Shown: positions 8,613-17,645 of the stretch, piece after piece | Layout of the letters: each line of letters opens with the position of its first letter | Numbering within the stretch: position 1 is the stretch's first letter | Source of the DNA: OMPR01 sp965183835 | GTDB lineage: Bacteria; Pseudomonadota; Alphaproteobacteria; Rhodobacterales; Rhodobacteraceae | Assembly (NCBI GenBank): GCA_965183835.1 | Contig: CBCYME010000018.1 | Coordinates: 62,001 to 126,000, forward strand | Direction: 5' to 3' | Length of the DNA: 64,000 bases | Made by a program: the position numbers and the translations under genes | The notes under the pieces: model-generated | Told to the model about the DNA's origin: nothing | Seen by the model: only the letters and a program-made list of their open reading frames with translations | The model's database searches: none

Positions 8613-9275
8613 GTGTACTCCCGGGTGAAATATGACTTGGTCGGCAAGATCGCAGAAAATTCCCAGCTGACGCGTCAATCGACCGCCGCAATCCTCTCAG
8701 GCCTAGAGGCCAGTGTCTTTGCACAGTTTCAGCAGAATCCAGAGCACTTCATCGCAGAGGCATCGCGAATTATCGCCGAGCAGAAGGCGACGATGATCAT
8801 CGAGCGTCTAAACTATGACGAGGTCGCAGACCGCTACGACGTCGATATCTTTACCGCCAATCAGACCGGTCAAGATTTCTCGCGCGCAAGCGCAAAGCTG
8901 AAGAACCACGTCTACGATTATGTTGTGACCGACTCAGATGTAGAGAAGCGGTTCGTAGCAGACTTGGATACAAGCACAGAAGTGGTCGTATACGCGAAGC
9001 TTCCTCGCGGCTTCCTCATTCCAACGCCAGTCGGAGATTATAACCCAGATTGGGCGATCTCTTTCAAGGATGGAGGCGTGAAACATATCTATTTCGTGGC
9101 CGAAACCAAAGGTTCAATGTCGACGATGAAATTGCGCGAGATTGAGAAGACCAAAATCGAGTGCGCCAGAAAGTTTTTTGAAGAAATCAGTCAGAAGATT
9201 TCGCAAGACAAGGTGAAATACGAGGTCGTCACTGATTACGCAAAGCTGATGGATATCGTCGGTCGTGCGGCGTGA
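8613..9275 (+). pseudogene. Type III restriction enzyme Res subunit, C-terminal remnant
   Basis: The frame encodes the C-terminal 220 residues of a type III restriction endonuclease (Res, DEAD helicase-nuclease). The nuclease domain is recognisable: GDYNPDWAI followed by VAETKGS is the PD-(D/E)xK core. The helicase domains are missing, and the left edge coincides with the IstB scrap at about 8600, so the gene was truncated by mobile DNA. No Mod methyltransferase gene is nearby, so the R-M system is dead here. The next gene starts at the stop (TGATG), as expected for the original operon. Its codon usage resembles the GIY-YIG gene rather than the flanking core genes. Confidence 0.85.
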
Positions 9276-9599
9276 TGAAACCCCGCTCGATCAACATCTT
9301 CCTCCTTGACGGCGATCCGAACGGGATTCGGGTAGCGCAAATCTCGATGTCAACGATCCAGGCAATCGCCTTCCGCCGCAACCAACTGCGCCGTGTTCGC
9401 GAGGCTTTCCCTGAGATTGAGCGGCCAGGCGTCTATATCTTGATCGGCGCCGATGACAATCAGGCTGATCAGCAACTCGCCTATATCGGTGAATCTGAGG
9501 GTATTGGTGGTAGGCTATCCACTCACAACTCGAATGAAAGCGGGCGAGATGCCAAAGGTTTTTGGACAGATACTGACCTGCCCCCCAAGGCTCCCTCAT

Positions 9600-10484
9600 T
9601 CATAACGAGAGTCTGCGGGTTTGGATTTCATAGTCGGTGGTATCGTTTTGGACAAGCGCGTTGCTTGCAGAGCCCTCAAATTGCTCAAGTGCCCGACGTG
9701 CTTCTACGGGTGTTTGGTTTCCAAGCGATGAGTGTGGTCTGACATTGTTGTAGTCGTATCGCCAAAGGGCCAGTTTGCGGCGGGCATCATCTAGCGTGTC
9801 GAAGATCTCCTCATTCAACAGCTCGTCTCTCAGGCTGCCATTGAAGCTTTCGATGAAGCCATTCTGCTGGGGCTTGCCCGGATCGATATAATGCCAATCC
9901 ACGTCGTTATCGCCAGCCCATTTCAGGATCGCGCGACTGGTGAACTCCGTTCCATTATCGCTGACAATACAAGCTGGCTTACCATAGACGCGCACAAGCG
10001 CATCTAGTTCCCGCGCAACCCTGGCACCCGAGATGCTGGTGTCAGCCATCAAGCACAGGTTCTCACGGCAGCAGTCGTCATTCACAGCTAGCATGCGGAA
10101 CTTGCGAGACGCGCCAAACGTGTCAGATATAAAATCCAACGACCAACGCTCTCCTGGGCGCAAAGCCACGGGCATAGGTGTTCGTGATCCACGCGCACGT
10201 TTACGGCCCCTACGCCGCCTAACACCCAGCTTCTCCTCAGTATAAAGCCGGTATAGCTTCTTATGATTCATGAACATTCCTTTGCGCTCCAACAGCACGC
10301 CGATCCGGCGATAGCCAAACCGCCGCCGCTTACTGGCAATCGCCTTCATCTCTTCGCGAACTTCAGGATTATCTGGCGGTTTGTCGCGCCGGACGGTCTT
10401 GGGATCGACACCAACAAGCCTGCACGCCCGACGTTGCGAGATGTCGTGATCCCGCATTGCCTGGCGCGCAACAGCCCGTCGCAC
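9600..10484 (-). CDS. IS3-family transposase OrfB (DDE catalytic part)
   Basis: 294 residues with an N-terminal HTH_21-like region (YRRIGVLLERKG) and an rve integrase core. The three catalytic residues are visible: WSLDFISD (Asp), CIVSDNGTEF (Asp) and GFIESFNGSL (Glu). No frame damage is evident, and the protein runs almost to the inverted repeat of the element. It catalyses strand transfer of the IS when fused to OrfA by frameshifting. The pattern is that of the IS51/IS407 groups. Confidence 0.9.
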   Translation of the reverse strand: MRRAVARQAMRDHDISQRRACRLVGVDPKTVRRDKPPDNPEVREEMKAIASKRRRFGYRRIGVLLERKGMFMNHKKLYRLYTEEKLGVRRRRGRKRARGSRTPMPVALRPGERWSLDFISDTFGASRKFRMLAVNDDCCRENLCLMADTSISGARVARELDALVRVYGKPACIVSDNGTEFTSRAILKWAGDNDVDWHYIDPGKPQQNGFIESFNGSLRDELLNEEIFDTLDDARRKLALWRYDYNNVRPHSSLGNQTPVEARRALEQFEGSASNALVQNDTTDYEIQTRRLSL

Positions 10485-10495
10485 ATTCGATGTCG

Positions 10496-10759
10496 TCAGT
10501 TCTTTCCCAGCAAATCCTTCAGCACAACGTTGTCGAGCATGGTGTCCGCCAGCAGACGCTTCAGCTTAGCGTTCTCATCCTCCAGCGATTTGAGGCGGTG
10601 GGTGTCAGAAACGTTCATGCCACCATATTTGGCTTTGAACTTGTAGAACGACGCAGGGCTCAGGCCATGTCTCCGGCACACCTCAGCCGTTGGCATTCCA
10701 GCTTCTTGCTCTTTGATCATCCCAATAATCTGGGCCTCGGTAAAACGACTCTGTCGCAT
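10496..10759 (-). CDS. IS3-family transposase OrfA
   Basis: 87 residues from the ATG at 10759; a longer in-frame reading exists, but MRQSRFTEAQII is the usual start for this subgroup. It has a helix-turn-helix (EVCRRHGLSPASFYKFK) followed by a leucine-zipper-like helix (LKSLEDENAKLKRLLAD) used for dimerisation and end binding. OrfB follows on the same strand in another frame 11 nt further on, so the full transposase is probably made by frameshifting, as is known for IS3 elements. Confidence 0.88.
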   Translation of the reverse strand: MRQSRFTEAQIIGMIKEQEAGMPTAEVCRRHGLSPASFYKFKAKYGGMNVSDTHRLKSLEDENAKLKRLLADTMLDNVVLKDLLGKN

Positions 10760-10850
10760 TTGTTTGCTCCTTCGAAGGTTGAGCAAACTCTACATTATAG
10801 TGAGGGAAGTTTCGGGGAGCAGGTCAATACGGTTGTCCTGATAAGCAAAG

Positions 10851-11026
10851 ATGAGAACCTAACCAAGAGCCATGCTCGCTACGTGGAAGCATGTTTGATC
10901 CGTAGCGCTGGGAGCAATCCTCGCTGGACCCTCCCCAATACCAGAATGCCGTCCAACGATGCCGGGAAGCTACCGCTTCCTGATCGAGCGGCCATGGACG
11001 AATTTGTCGATCAGACGAAGACACTG
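10851..11026 (+). repeat. 176-bp direct repeat, copy 1
   Basis: Positions 10851-11026 and 11654-11829 are identical over 176 bp as far as I can read. The unit is part of the GIY-YIG gene (from ATGAGAACC to GACGAAGACACTG). Copy 1 runs straight into a truncated IS3-family orfB at 11027. The repeat is far longer than a normal target duplication, so it is not a simple insertion footprint. Confidence 0.93.
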
Positions 11027-11276
11027 CAACGGGCGACGGTCCCTCATCAAGCAAGTCATGCCAAACTTTCACGGCCCCATATCGCTTCCTGCTCTTCTCC
11101 CAGAAATGGGTGATCCTGGTCATTAAGAAGGCATCACGCTTTGCGCGGGCAGAGGCTTTCTCAGGATTAAACTCAATCGATTTGTGGTGGTAATATGTGG
11201 ACGGCGCGATCGGCAAAACCTTGCAAATCGCCTCGACGCCAAGATGCTCACGATGGTCGTCTATGAACATGATCAT
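11027..11276 (-). pseudogene. IS3-family OrfB, N-terminal fragment
   Basis: The frame starts MIMFIDDHREHLGVEAIC at 11276, overlapping the end of orfA, and shows the HTH_21-like part (YYHHKS, SRKRYGAVKVWHDLL). It breaks off after DEGPSPVA at position 11027, where the duplicated gene segment starts. The whole DDE catalytic domain is missing. Confidence 0.85.
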
Positions 11277-11605
11277 CTCTTCCGTAGGCGGTCGAGGTCC
11301 GCCGCCGCGAAAAAAGCTGAGGCCTTACGCAGAATGTCATTGGCCTGGCGCAGCTCACGGACTTCGCGCTGAAGCTCTTTCATCTGCGCCCGCTCAGACA
11401 GCGTCAAACCCTCCCGATCCCCGGTCTCAACCGCCTGCTTGTTGACCCAGTCCCGAAGCGTTTCGGGGCTGCATCCTATCTTCTGCGAAATTGATCTGAA
11501 GCACTCAGATCGCGTCTTATAATCCGCTTCATTCTCAAGCACCAAACGCACTGCGCGCGCCCGAACTTCTGTCGAAAAACGGTTCCCTGAATTTCCTTTG
11601 GTCAT
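11273..11605 (-). CDS. IS3-family transposase OrfA of the truncated element
   Basis: 110 residues: MTKGNSGNRFSTEVRARAV start, a helix-turn-helix region (SISQKIGCSPETLRDWV) and a C-terminal coiled coil (LQREVRELRQANDILRKAS). This is the standard OrfA of a different IS3 group (IS3/IS150-like or similar). The open frame is intact, but its partner orfB is cut, so it has no transposition role here. It could still bind related IS ends. Confidence 0.85.
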   Translation of the reverse strand: MTKGNSGNRFSTEVRARAVRLVLENEADYKTRSECFRSISQKIGCSPETLRDWVNKQAVETGDREGLTLSERAQMKELQREVRELRQANDILRKASAFFAAADLDRLRKR

Positions 11606-11653
11606 GACTTACCTTCCAAGCTTCATGCTCTCCGGTAAACCCGGTCTGGTTCA

Positions 11654-11829
11654 ATGAGAACCTAACCAAGAGCCATGCTCGCTACGTGGAAGCATGTTTG
11701 ATCCGTAGCGCTGGGAGCAATCCTCGCTGGACCCTCCCCAATACCAGAATGCCGTCCAACGATGCCGGGAAGCTACCGCTTCCTGATCGAGCGGCCATGG
11801 ACGAATTTGTCGATCAGACGAAGACACTG
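11654..11829 (+). repeat. 176-bp direct repeat, copy 2
   Basis: This is the second copy of the duplicated GIY-YIG gene segment. It begins immediately after the intact terminal end of the truncated IS3-family element (…GGTTCA, 11653) and continues without a break into the DUF4357-encoding end of the gene. Confidence 0.93.
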
Positions 11830-12282
11830 GTCGGCGCTCTCGGCTGGGATGTGTTTCGCGAGATGCGTGGGCGTGCCCCGCAATTGACACCAACAGAAGA
11901 GAGCATGCCACAGCCTGAACCGAGCGAAAGCCCAAAGTTCTTTTTCCGTGGCGAAGGTTTTTCAGCAGAAATGGTGGTCGGCCCGTCTGGAGATTTCATC
12001 GTTCAAGCGGGGTCAAAAGCGCGGCTTCGAACGACATCCACAATCCCCAGAGGAACCACGACTTTGCGCTCCACGCTGGTTGAAAAGGGCGTGTTGCGTG
12101 AAGACGGAAAGTTTCTCCTGTTTACCAGCAATTATAGTTTTTCATCAGTTTCAGCCGCTGCGGCAGCCGTGATCGGAGCGAGCGCAAACGGCCGAATTCT
12201 TTGGAAGCTGCCCAACGGATCAAGCTATGCGGATTGGGAGGCGGGTCCGAGCGAAGTCGGTGCTACCGGGCCACCAAAATAA

Positions 12283-12640
12283 GAAATTCACGCGTTCGCG
12301 ATCGGCAGTCCCATCGCAAAGTTTGAGGTCAAGCGCGTCAGCGCTAACGCCTTGATCGCCTTGCAGAAAGCTTACAAGCTGCAAGGAAGCACTATTTGAA
12401 CGTGTTCTTTTGCACTTAAGGTGCCGACCAACTGCACACCGGACGCGGTTTGTCAGGCGGTCGCGCAGATCAAACATGAATTCATGCGCTGTAGTGGACG
12501 CGAGACGAATTGCTGGAGTTGGCCGACACCAATCTGCTGAAACAAGCGAGGCTTCAGGGGGTCCTGCTGCCTGTGTTTCTGCACTGCAGAGGCTTCATAC
12601 TTCCGAAACACTTTCCGGAGGAGAACGGACTGGCATTCAC
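12283..12640. other. Intergenic stretch with no recognised gene
   Basis: 358 bp between the DUF4357-encoding end and mprF. Short open frames exist on both strands, but none has a convincing start, composition or motif. No terminal repeats or clear hairpin with a T-run were found. It is probably leftover DNA from the mobile region. Confidence 0.5.
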
Positions 12641-15247
12641 TTATTTCATCAGTCCTTTGATCCCCCCGGATACCAGCACATTCACTTCGTAAAGCACGCG
12701 CGGCACAGCCAGCCCGCCGGGGCTTGCGAGGTAATTTGGTGTCCAGACAGGGTCAAATTTCTGCTTGAAAGACCGCAACCCTTCGAAGTGATAGAAATGT
12801 TCGCCATGTTCATAAACAAATCCGCCCACCCGGTTCCAGAATGATGCCAACCGATGATTGTCTATCCCGGAAAACGGCGCCGCCCCAAGCGAAAACCAGT
12901 GGAATCCTTGCTCTGCCCCCCAGAGCATCAGTTCTGCGAACAGGGCATCCATAACAAAACTCTGTCGGTCCGGAAGGTAGCGCATAAGGTCCAATGACAG
13001 CTCGTTTCTGTTGCCGCTCTGGAACAGATTGGCAAAGGCTGCGATCTCGCCGGTTTCGGAATTGCGCAAGACGGCGTGGTCGAAGTATCGGTTGTAGTCG
13101 TCGGCAAAGGCGCCAAGCGAAAACGCTTTTTCTTCCCCCTGTTTCGACGCGAGCCATGCATCCGATATTCGGCGCAGCTCTGGCAAGATTTCCACGACTT
13201 GCGCAGCCGGGATGACTTCAAACACATATCCTTCACGTGCCGCGCGGTTTTTGGCCTGCCGGAACCCTTTCCTCGAGGATCCGTCGAGGCTGAAGTACGT
13301 CAGATTGACCCGCGCGACCTCGCCGATCTTCATGACCGACAGACCAAGGTCCAGATAGGTCGGGATGTATTCGGGGGAAACGGAATAGAACGCGCAGCGA
13401 CGCCCAGCCTTGTCCGCCTGTTCCCGCAATTGCCAGATCAGCTTGGCACCGGCCACCTTGTCACCAACCGGATCACCTTTGGCAATCAGCGAATGCCCGG
13501 TATCTGCATAGGCCAGAAAGGCGCTGTTATCCTCTGCGATCAAAAAGGCCTTGTCCCCGGTCAGGGAAATCTGCGCATCCGCGTCTTCGCTGGCCGCAAC
13601 CAGAGTTCGGATCTGATCCGGTATTGGTTGTGCCAAAACAACGTCGCCCCGGTTCTGGATGATCGAATTCACCCCGATGACCGCAAAAATAATCGTCACA
13701 ACAAGTGATGCGCGCATGAACCGTGGGGCATCTCCGTGCAGGGCGAATTGCCACCACAATTCGTTTTGGTAATCCACATGCGAATAGGCAAAGAAGCCAA
13801 TCCAGATTGTAACAGCAAGCAAGGGGATTATGCTGATGATCCAGGCGCGGTTCAGCCTGAATATCGATGCTGCTTCGACACGGTAGAAGGCGGATTTGAA
13901 CGCCAGCAGCACAAGGAATGACAGGGCCAGTGACATCGCCTCGCGCCAGTCGAGGCCTTTTGCCAGTGAAACAATCAAGCCAATGCCCATAAGCGCCAAT
14001 GCCATGAGCCAAGCCCTGAAAAGCTTGCGGTAAAGGCCTCGAGAGATGATGATCAACAACAGCCCGACGATGCTGCCGGCCATGTGCGAGGCTTGGATAA
14101 ACGATACTGGCAGGACGTCTTTCAATTTGCTCAGGCTGGCGCTGTCAGATGGCAAGCTGCCGGAAACCAAAAGCGTTGCGCCCGCGGTCAGACACACCCC
14201 GGCGGCGATTACCGGGACAAGCGGCTTTGCAACCCGGTAAGACCAGTTGGCGGTTGATCCAATGCCGTCCTTGTTTGACTTGACCCAGATACCCGCAAGA
14301 CCCAGCGTCGCGAGGCAAAACGGCATAACCGTATAGATCATACGGTAAAGCAGCAGGGCCGCCAGAACATCCGAGCGTACAGACGCGCCCAGACCGGCAA
14401 TTATCGTGGCTTCAAAGACACCCAGACCAGCAGGCGCGTGACTAAGCAGGCCAAGACTGATCGCCGCGATGAAGACGACGAAGAAAAAAGGAAAGCTCTG
14501 AACCAGATCAGCAGGCATCAAAACATAGAGCGTCAGTGCCGCGCCGAGCGCATCAACGCAACCTGCCCCGGTCAGGCCCAACGACAGTTTGAAGCTCGGG
14601 AGATTGAGACCGACACCAAAAGCCGCCACGCGGCGTTTCCCACTCGCCAGCCAGATGAAGAAAGCCACAATCGCGCAGAGCAGCACCGCGCCAATCACGG
14701 TCTCGACGCTGTCACTTATTCCCAGAACCGTATTCAGGCCGGTAGGATGGAACGTAAACAACCCGCCCAGAATGACGACCAGCGCCATCCAGAACGCGAC
14801 CCAGGACGTCGCGATCACCCCCGCAACCAAACTCAGGTCAAGGCCAAGCGACGCATAAATCCGATATCTGACCGCAGTTCCGGTCAGATAGGAAAAACCA
14901 AGTAAATTGGAAACCGCATAGCCACATGCCCCGGTGAAGGCTGCAATCCGCAGTGGGATTTTGCCCTTTGCAATGCTTTGAACAGCAAACACGTCATAAA
15001 ACGAGATCCCAACGAAACTGAAAATAGTGGCGGCAATGGCCCCCAAGATCACCAGGGGGGAGACATCAACAACATCGGCTTTGACATCCGACCAAGTGAC
15101 ATGCGTTGCCAGTTGATGAAGAACAATTATTGCAATCGCGACAATCAGCAGCGGAACTGTAATTTTTACTGCCGGGCTTTCAACAATACGCAACAGCCTT
15201 GCGCCAGGACTTAGAGCCGCATCATTTGGGGCCACGTCAGCAGACAT
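12641..15247 (-). CDS. mprF: Bifunctional phosphatidylglycerol lysyltransferase/flippase MprF (LpiA-like)
   Basis: 868 residues from ATG 15247, which has GGGGGATC just upstream; a slightly longer in-frame start is less well placed. The N-terminal part has a run of roughly 14 hydrophobic helices (flippase, LPG_synthase_TM). The last roughly 300 residues form the cytoplasmic GNAT-like synthase domain (AFLAYADTG, RRCAFYSVSPEY, DAWLASKQGEEKAFSLG, FHWFSLGAAPFSG). The enzyme transfers an amino acid (usually Lys) from aminoacyl-tRNA to phosphatidylglycerol and flips the lipid, giving resistance to cationic peptides and acid. The hydrolase gene upstream on the same strand may act with it. Length and domain order are normal. 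Confidence 0.92.
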   Translation of the reverse strand: MSADVAPNDAALSPGARLLRIVESPAVKITVPLLIVAIAIIVLHQLATHVTWSDVKADVVDVSPLVILGAIAATIFSFVGISFYDVFAVQSIAKGKIPLRIAAFTGACGYAVSNLLGFSYLTGTAVRYRIYASLGLDLSLVAGVIATSWVAFWMALVVILGGLFTFHPTGLNTVLGISDSVETVIGAVLLCAIVAFFIWLASGKRRVAAFGVGLNLPSFKLSLGLTGAGCVDALGAALTLYVLMPADLVQSFPFFFVVFIAAISLGLLSHAPAGLGVFEATIIAGLGASVRSDVLAALLLYRMIYTVMPFCLATLGLAGIWVKSNKDGIGSTANWSYRVAKPLVPVIAAGVCLTAGATLLVSGSLPSDSASLSKLKDVLPVSFIQASHMAGSIVGLLLIIISRGLYRKLFRAWLMALALMGIGLIVSLAKGLDWREAMSLALSFLVLLAFKSAFYRVEAASIFRLNRAWIISIIPLLAVTIWIGFFAYSHVDYQNELWWQFALHGDAPRFMRASLVVTIIFAVIGVNSIIQNRGDVVLAQPIPDQIRTLVAASEDADAQISLTGDKAFLIAEDNSAFLAYADTGHSLIAKGDPVGDKVAGAKLIWQLREQADKAGRRCAFYSVSPEYIPTYLDLGLSVMKIGEVARVNLTYFSLDGSSRKGFRQAKNRAAREGYVFEVIPAAQVVEILPELRRISDAWLASKQGEEKAFSLGAFADDYNRYFDHAVLRNSETGEIAAFANLFQSGNRNELSLDLMRYLPDRQSFVMDALFAELMLWGAEQGFHWFSLGAAPFSGIDNHRLASFWNRVGGFVYEHGEHFYHFEGLRSFKQKFDPVWTPNYLASPGGLAVPRVLYEVNVLVSGGIKGLMK

Positions 15248-15457
15248 AGTGATCCCCCGCACATGTCCACAGCCAGCAGTAATTTGTAATCAGCATTGTT
15301 CTTTGGGCGCGTTTCAATTGAGTGCTTTCCTATTGGTTCGGAAGCGGTCGGGTGAAGACCCAAATAGGCGACAAAAACGCAGCAAACCCCGCTGAATTTT
15401 TCTAACATGATGAACAAGACTGTGCTTGCAAAAATTGAACCGCGCAGGGCTTTCTGC

Positions 15458-16369
15458 TCAGATCTGGCAATCACGCAGAACATAGTCCAGCGCCTCTTCG
15501 ATGGTTTGGGGGTGCGTCCACGGCAAATAGTGGTCGCCGTCGGGTATCAGAATGCTGCGCAGTGCAGCGCGCCCGGTCAGATATGAGGCCAGTAAGGTCG
15601 CATTCGTTGCCGGGACAATCGTATCACGCATCCCCTGCATCGCCGTAACCCGCGCCGTAATGCGCCCCAACTTCTTGACCAGATCCTCCAGATCCGACCG
15701 AAATGGAACCAGTTCCAGTACCGATGATCGCAACCCTTGCGGCAAAAACCGTGACACGGCCGGCGTCGCGGCGATACGTTGGAGCGGGCGGACGTGTTCC
15801 AGTTGCGGGTCTATGGGGCCTGCGATCAGCAAGAGCCCGGCCACCAAATCTGGCCAATCCAACGCCAGCTGAAGGGCGACAGGGCTTCCGTAGGAATACC
15901 CGACGATAAAACAATCTTGAGCCAACAAGGGCACAAGTGCGCGCGCCTGCGCCTTGATCGTGGGCAGAGCCTTGGCAGGCAAGCTTTCGCCATAGCCCGC
16001 CCGATCAACCGCCACCCTATATTGATCCCGAGGGCAGTTCGCCAAATAGGGAAGCCATTCGTCGCCCCGCCCTGGACTGCCATGTATAAACACGATCCGC
16101 CGGGCCGCTGGAATACCAGACGTCAGATAGCTGAGGCAAACCCCGTCGTTGTCGGCGCCGAGGGTGTGGCGCGACACCACCGATGCGCCCTCAACGGGTG
16201 GATGCAACCCCCAGCCTGTCAGCGTTTTGAATTCCTCACGCAGATGCCGCAGGGGGCGGCGTAACCCGTCAAAGCGCTGTGGTCGAGAGAGAGTTCCGTC
16301 CCCTGCCACAACAATTTCAGTGGGCGGCAAACGGTACGGCGGTAGATGAGGAAGGTCTTTTTGTTTCAT
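15458..16369 (-). CDS. Alpha/beta-hydrolase, possible partner of MprF
   Basis: 303 residues from ATG 16369 (an in-frame start 60 nt further upstream also exists). The fold is clear: oxyanion strand FIHGSPGRGDEW, nucleophile elbow GYSYGSP (Ser), late acid within TIVPATN and catalytic His in DGDHYLPWTHP. The substrate is unknown. It lies 210 bp upstream of mprF on the same strand. In Agrobacterium and Rhizobium an MprF homologue (LpiA) is co-encoded with AcvB, a lysyl-phosphatidylglycerol hydrolase, so an analogous role here is a reasonable guess; this protein is, however, shorter and not evidently an AcvB/VirJ homologue. Confidence 0.75.
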   Translation of the reverse strand: MKQKDLPHLPPYRLPPTEIVVAGDGTLSRPQRFDGLRRPLRHLREEFKTLTGWGLHPPVEGASVVSRHTLGADNDGVCLSYLTSGIPAARRIVFIHGSPGRGDEWLPYLANCPRDQYRVAVDRAGYGESLPAKALPTIKAQARALVPLLAQDCFIVGYSYGSPVALQLALDWPDLVAGLLLIAGPIDPQLEHVRPLQRIAATPAVSRFLPQGLRSSVLELVPFRSDLEDLVKKLGRITARVTAMQGMRDTIVPATNATLLASYLTGRAALRSILIPDGDHYLPWTHPQTIEEALDYVLRDCQI

Positions 16370-17143
16370 AACCGCGTTTCTGACGTGACAAGTCTTGTCC
16401 AAGACAACCCATGCAAAGTCACATGTCAAGTCTAGGCTTTGCAGACATCAAATTGCAACGGGCCCGGACGACCATACACGGCGATAATTTTCCTGATGTT
16501 AAATATGTTTTCTTGTGGGTATTATTGCCGTTCTATACAAAAGCCGTTCATCTGGCACAAATGGCGAAGGATTCGTCCGGCTTTCCTGTGTTGGATCGGT
16601 GTCATTGCTCAAGTCCACTTTGACAAACATTGGGCACCTTCCGATCAGACAGTTGCAGGTATCGGTGCTGAATTGAGACGGTTTCGTGAGCGCGGCTATG
16701 GCCGTGGCGCGACCCTAAATTTACAACGGACAGGCTGACACATGGAGCGTGAGTACCGCAGTGAAAGCGAACTATCGTACGTCTGTCGGGCTATCAAAGA
16801 CGGTCGCGTAATGTAATCTGTTTTCGACCCGCAGGGCTACGGTATGGGGACCCGATGCAACTACCTCCATCTCAGGTCTAACGACCCTCTGAGGCCCGCT
16901 GTGGAGAGCGCTTTAATACTACGGAAGCATCCCAAACCGGTCTTTGGAATTCAGCGCAGCAATCGGTCAATTTGATACCAGAGGGCGGAACTGGCCGTTC
17001 GCTGCGGAATACACTAAGGGTTAGCTTTTGGAGGATGGCAGCTCCATTGGAGAGGCATATGGCCTTTGGCGATGATCAGGATCAGACGACATAATACATC
17101 CACCTAGAGTTTGCTTGCCGCCGAAGTAGAACTAGTTCCGCAT
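16370..17143. other. Long intergenic region without a recognised gene
   Basis: About 770 bp. Several short open frames occur, but none shows a domain, signal peptide or good ribosome-binding site. Its base composition is less GC-rich than the neighbouring genes. With an IS66 scrap only 500 bp to the right, it may be decayed mobile DNA. The promoter of the alpha/beta-hydrolase gene should lie at its left end. Confidence 0.45.
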
Positions 17144-17542
17144 CTAGATCCGCAGGACCACAGCGATAAGCGCCAGAGCACCGAGTATCGCAACGAGGGT
17201 AGAGATAAGGCTGGTCCCAGAGAAGGGCATTCCAGGGTAGTCTTTGCTCAACAGGTTTAAGTCGCGACGGTGTTCGATCTTTCCAACTGCGAGGGAGAGC
17301 AATCCAATGACAATCAGTGAAAGACCAAACCCCCGTGGGCCAAAAATGCCAACTTCAAAGTTTGTTTTGGCCATGTCGGACTCAAAGAACTTATACACAG
17401 TGAACCCGAACGTGATCAGTGACATGGCGGTTCTGACCCATGCCATCATCGTGCGCTCATAGGCACCACGTGTTCGCTCAAGTGCCAATCTCGTAGGCAA
17501 TGCGAGGGCATTCTGGTCATTGCTTGTTGATGGTGAGCTCAT
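17144..17542 (-). CDS. DUF202 (YidH-like) small membrane protein
   Basis: 132 residues from ATG 17542 (preceded by GAATAGG). The N-terminal RTRGAYERTMMAWVRTAMS segment is typical of DUF202, followed by three hydrophobic helices (SLITFGFTVYKFF, SLIVIGLLSLAVG, and a C-terminal LVAILGALALIAVVL). The function of the family is not established. It stands alone between an empty region and the IS66 remnant. Confidence 0.85.
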   Translation of the reverse strand: MSSPSTSNDQNALALPTRLALERTRGAYERTMMAWVRTAMSLITFGFTVYKFFESDMAKTNFEVGIFGPRGFGLSLIVIGLLSLAVGKIEHRRDLNLLSKDYPGMPFSGTSLISTLVAILGALALIAVVLRI

Positions 17543-17645
17543 CCTATTCGTGTCTCCCCGTAAATTCGACCTTGTAGAGGTGTAAACTTCATAAAAATGC
17601 TCCCATTGCACGCAAAGAATTTGCTATGATTTGTGTTAGCGGTTT

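Larger units (their letters stand above)
9574..10826 (-). mobile_element. Complete IS3-family insertion sequence
   Basis: 1253 bp with imperfect terminal inverted repeats: the left end begins TGACCTGCCCCCCAAGG, and the reverse complement of the right end begins TGACCTGCTCCCCGAAA. It is flanked by a 4-bp direct repeat ATAC (9570-9573 and 10827-10830), a normal IS3-family target duplication. It carries orfA and orfB on the minus strand, both apparently intact, so the copy looks recent and possibly mobile. It interrupts a GIY-YIG gene, whose frame is restored by exact removal of the element and one ATAC. Confidence 0.92.
11027..11653 (-). mobile_element. Truncated second IS3-family element
   Basis: 627 bp between the two 176-bp repeats. 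Its right end (minus-strand 5' end) begins TGAACCAGACCGGGTTT, a plausible terminal repeat. It holds a complete orfA and the first part of orfB, then stops at 11027 inside orfB. The other terminal repeat is absent, so the element cannot move by itself. It belongs to a different IS3 subgroup from the neighbouring element, because the OrfA sequences differ throughout. Confidence 0.85.
9275..12282 (+). pseudogene. GIY-YIG nuclease with DUF4357 C-terminus, interrupted by two IS3-family elements
   Basis: The gene is split in three: 9275-9573, 10827-11026 and 11654-12282. Part one shows GVYILIG and YIGESEGIGGR, the GIY-YIG core. Joining position 9573 to 10831 restores the frame exactly (GFWTDT-VVLISKDEN). 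The last part ends in a DUF4357 domain (FLLFTSNYSFSS, NGRILWKLPNG). A start at GTG 9272 is also possible. Proteins of this kind are often found inside restriction-modification islands, consistent with the adjacent res remnant. The intact product would be roughly 320 residues. It is inactive as it stands, though loss of both insertions plus the duplication would rebuild it. Confidence 0.85.

Noticed and set aside
15211..15483. 90-codon open frame between mprF and the hydrolase gene
   Set aside because: It overlaps both neighbours and has no recognisable motif or ribosome-binding site.
16411..16738. Short plus-strand open frames upstream of the hydrolase gene
   Set aside because: No conserved features; composition looks non-coding.
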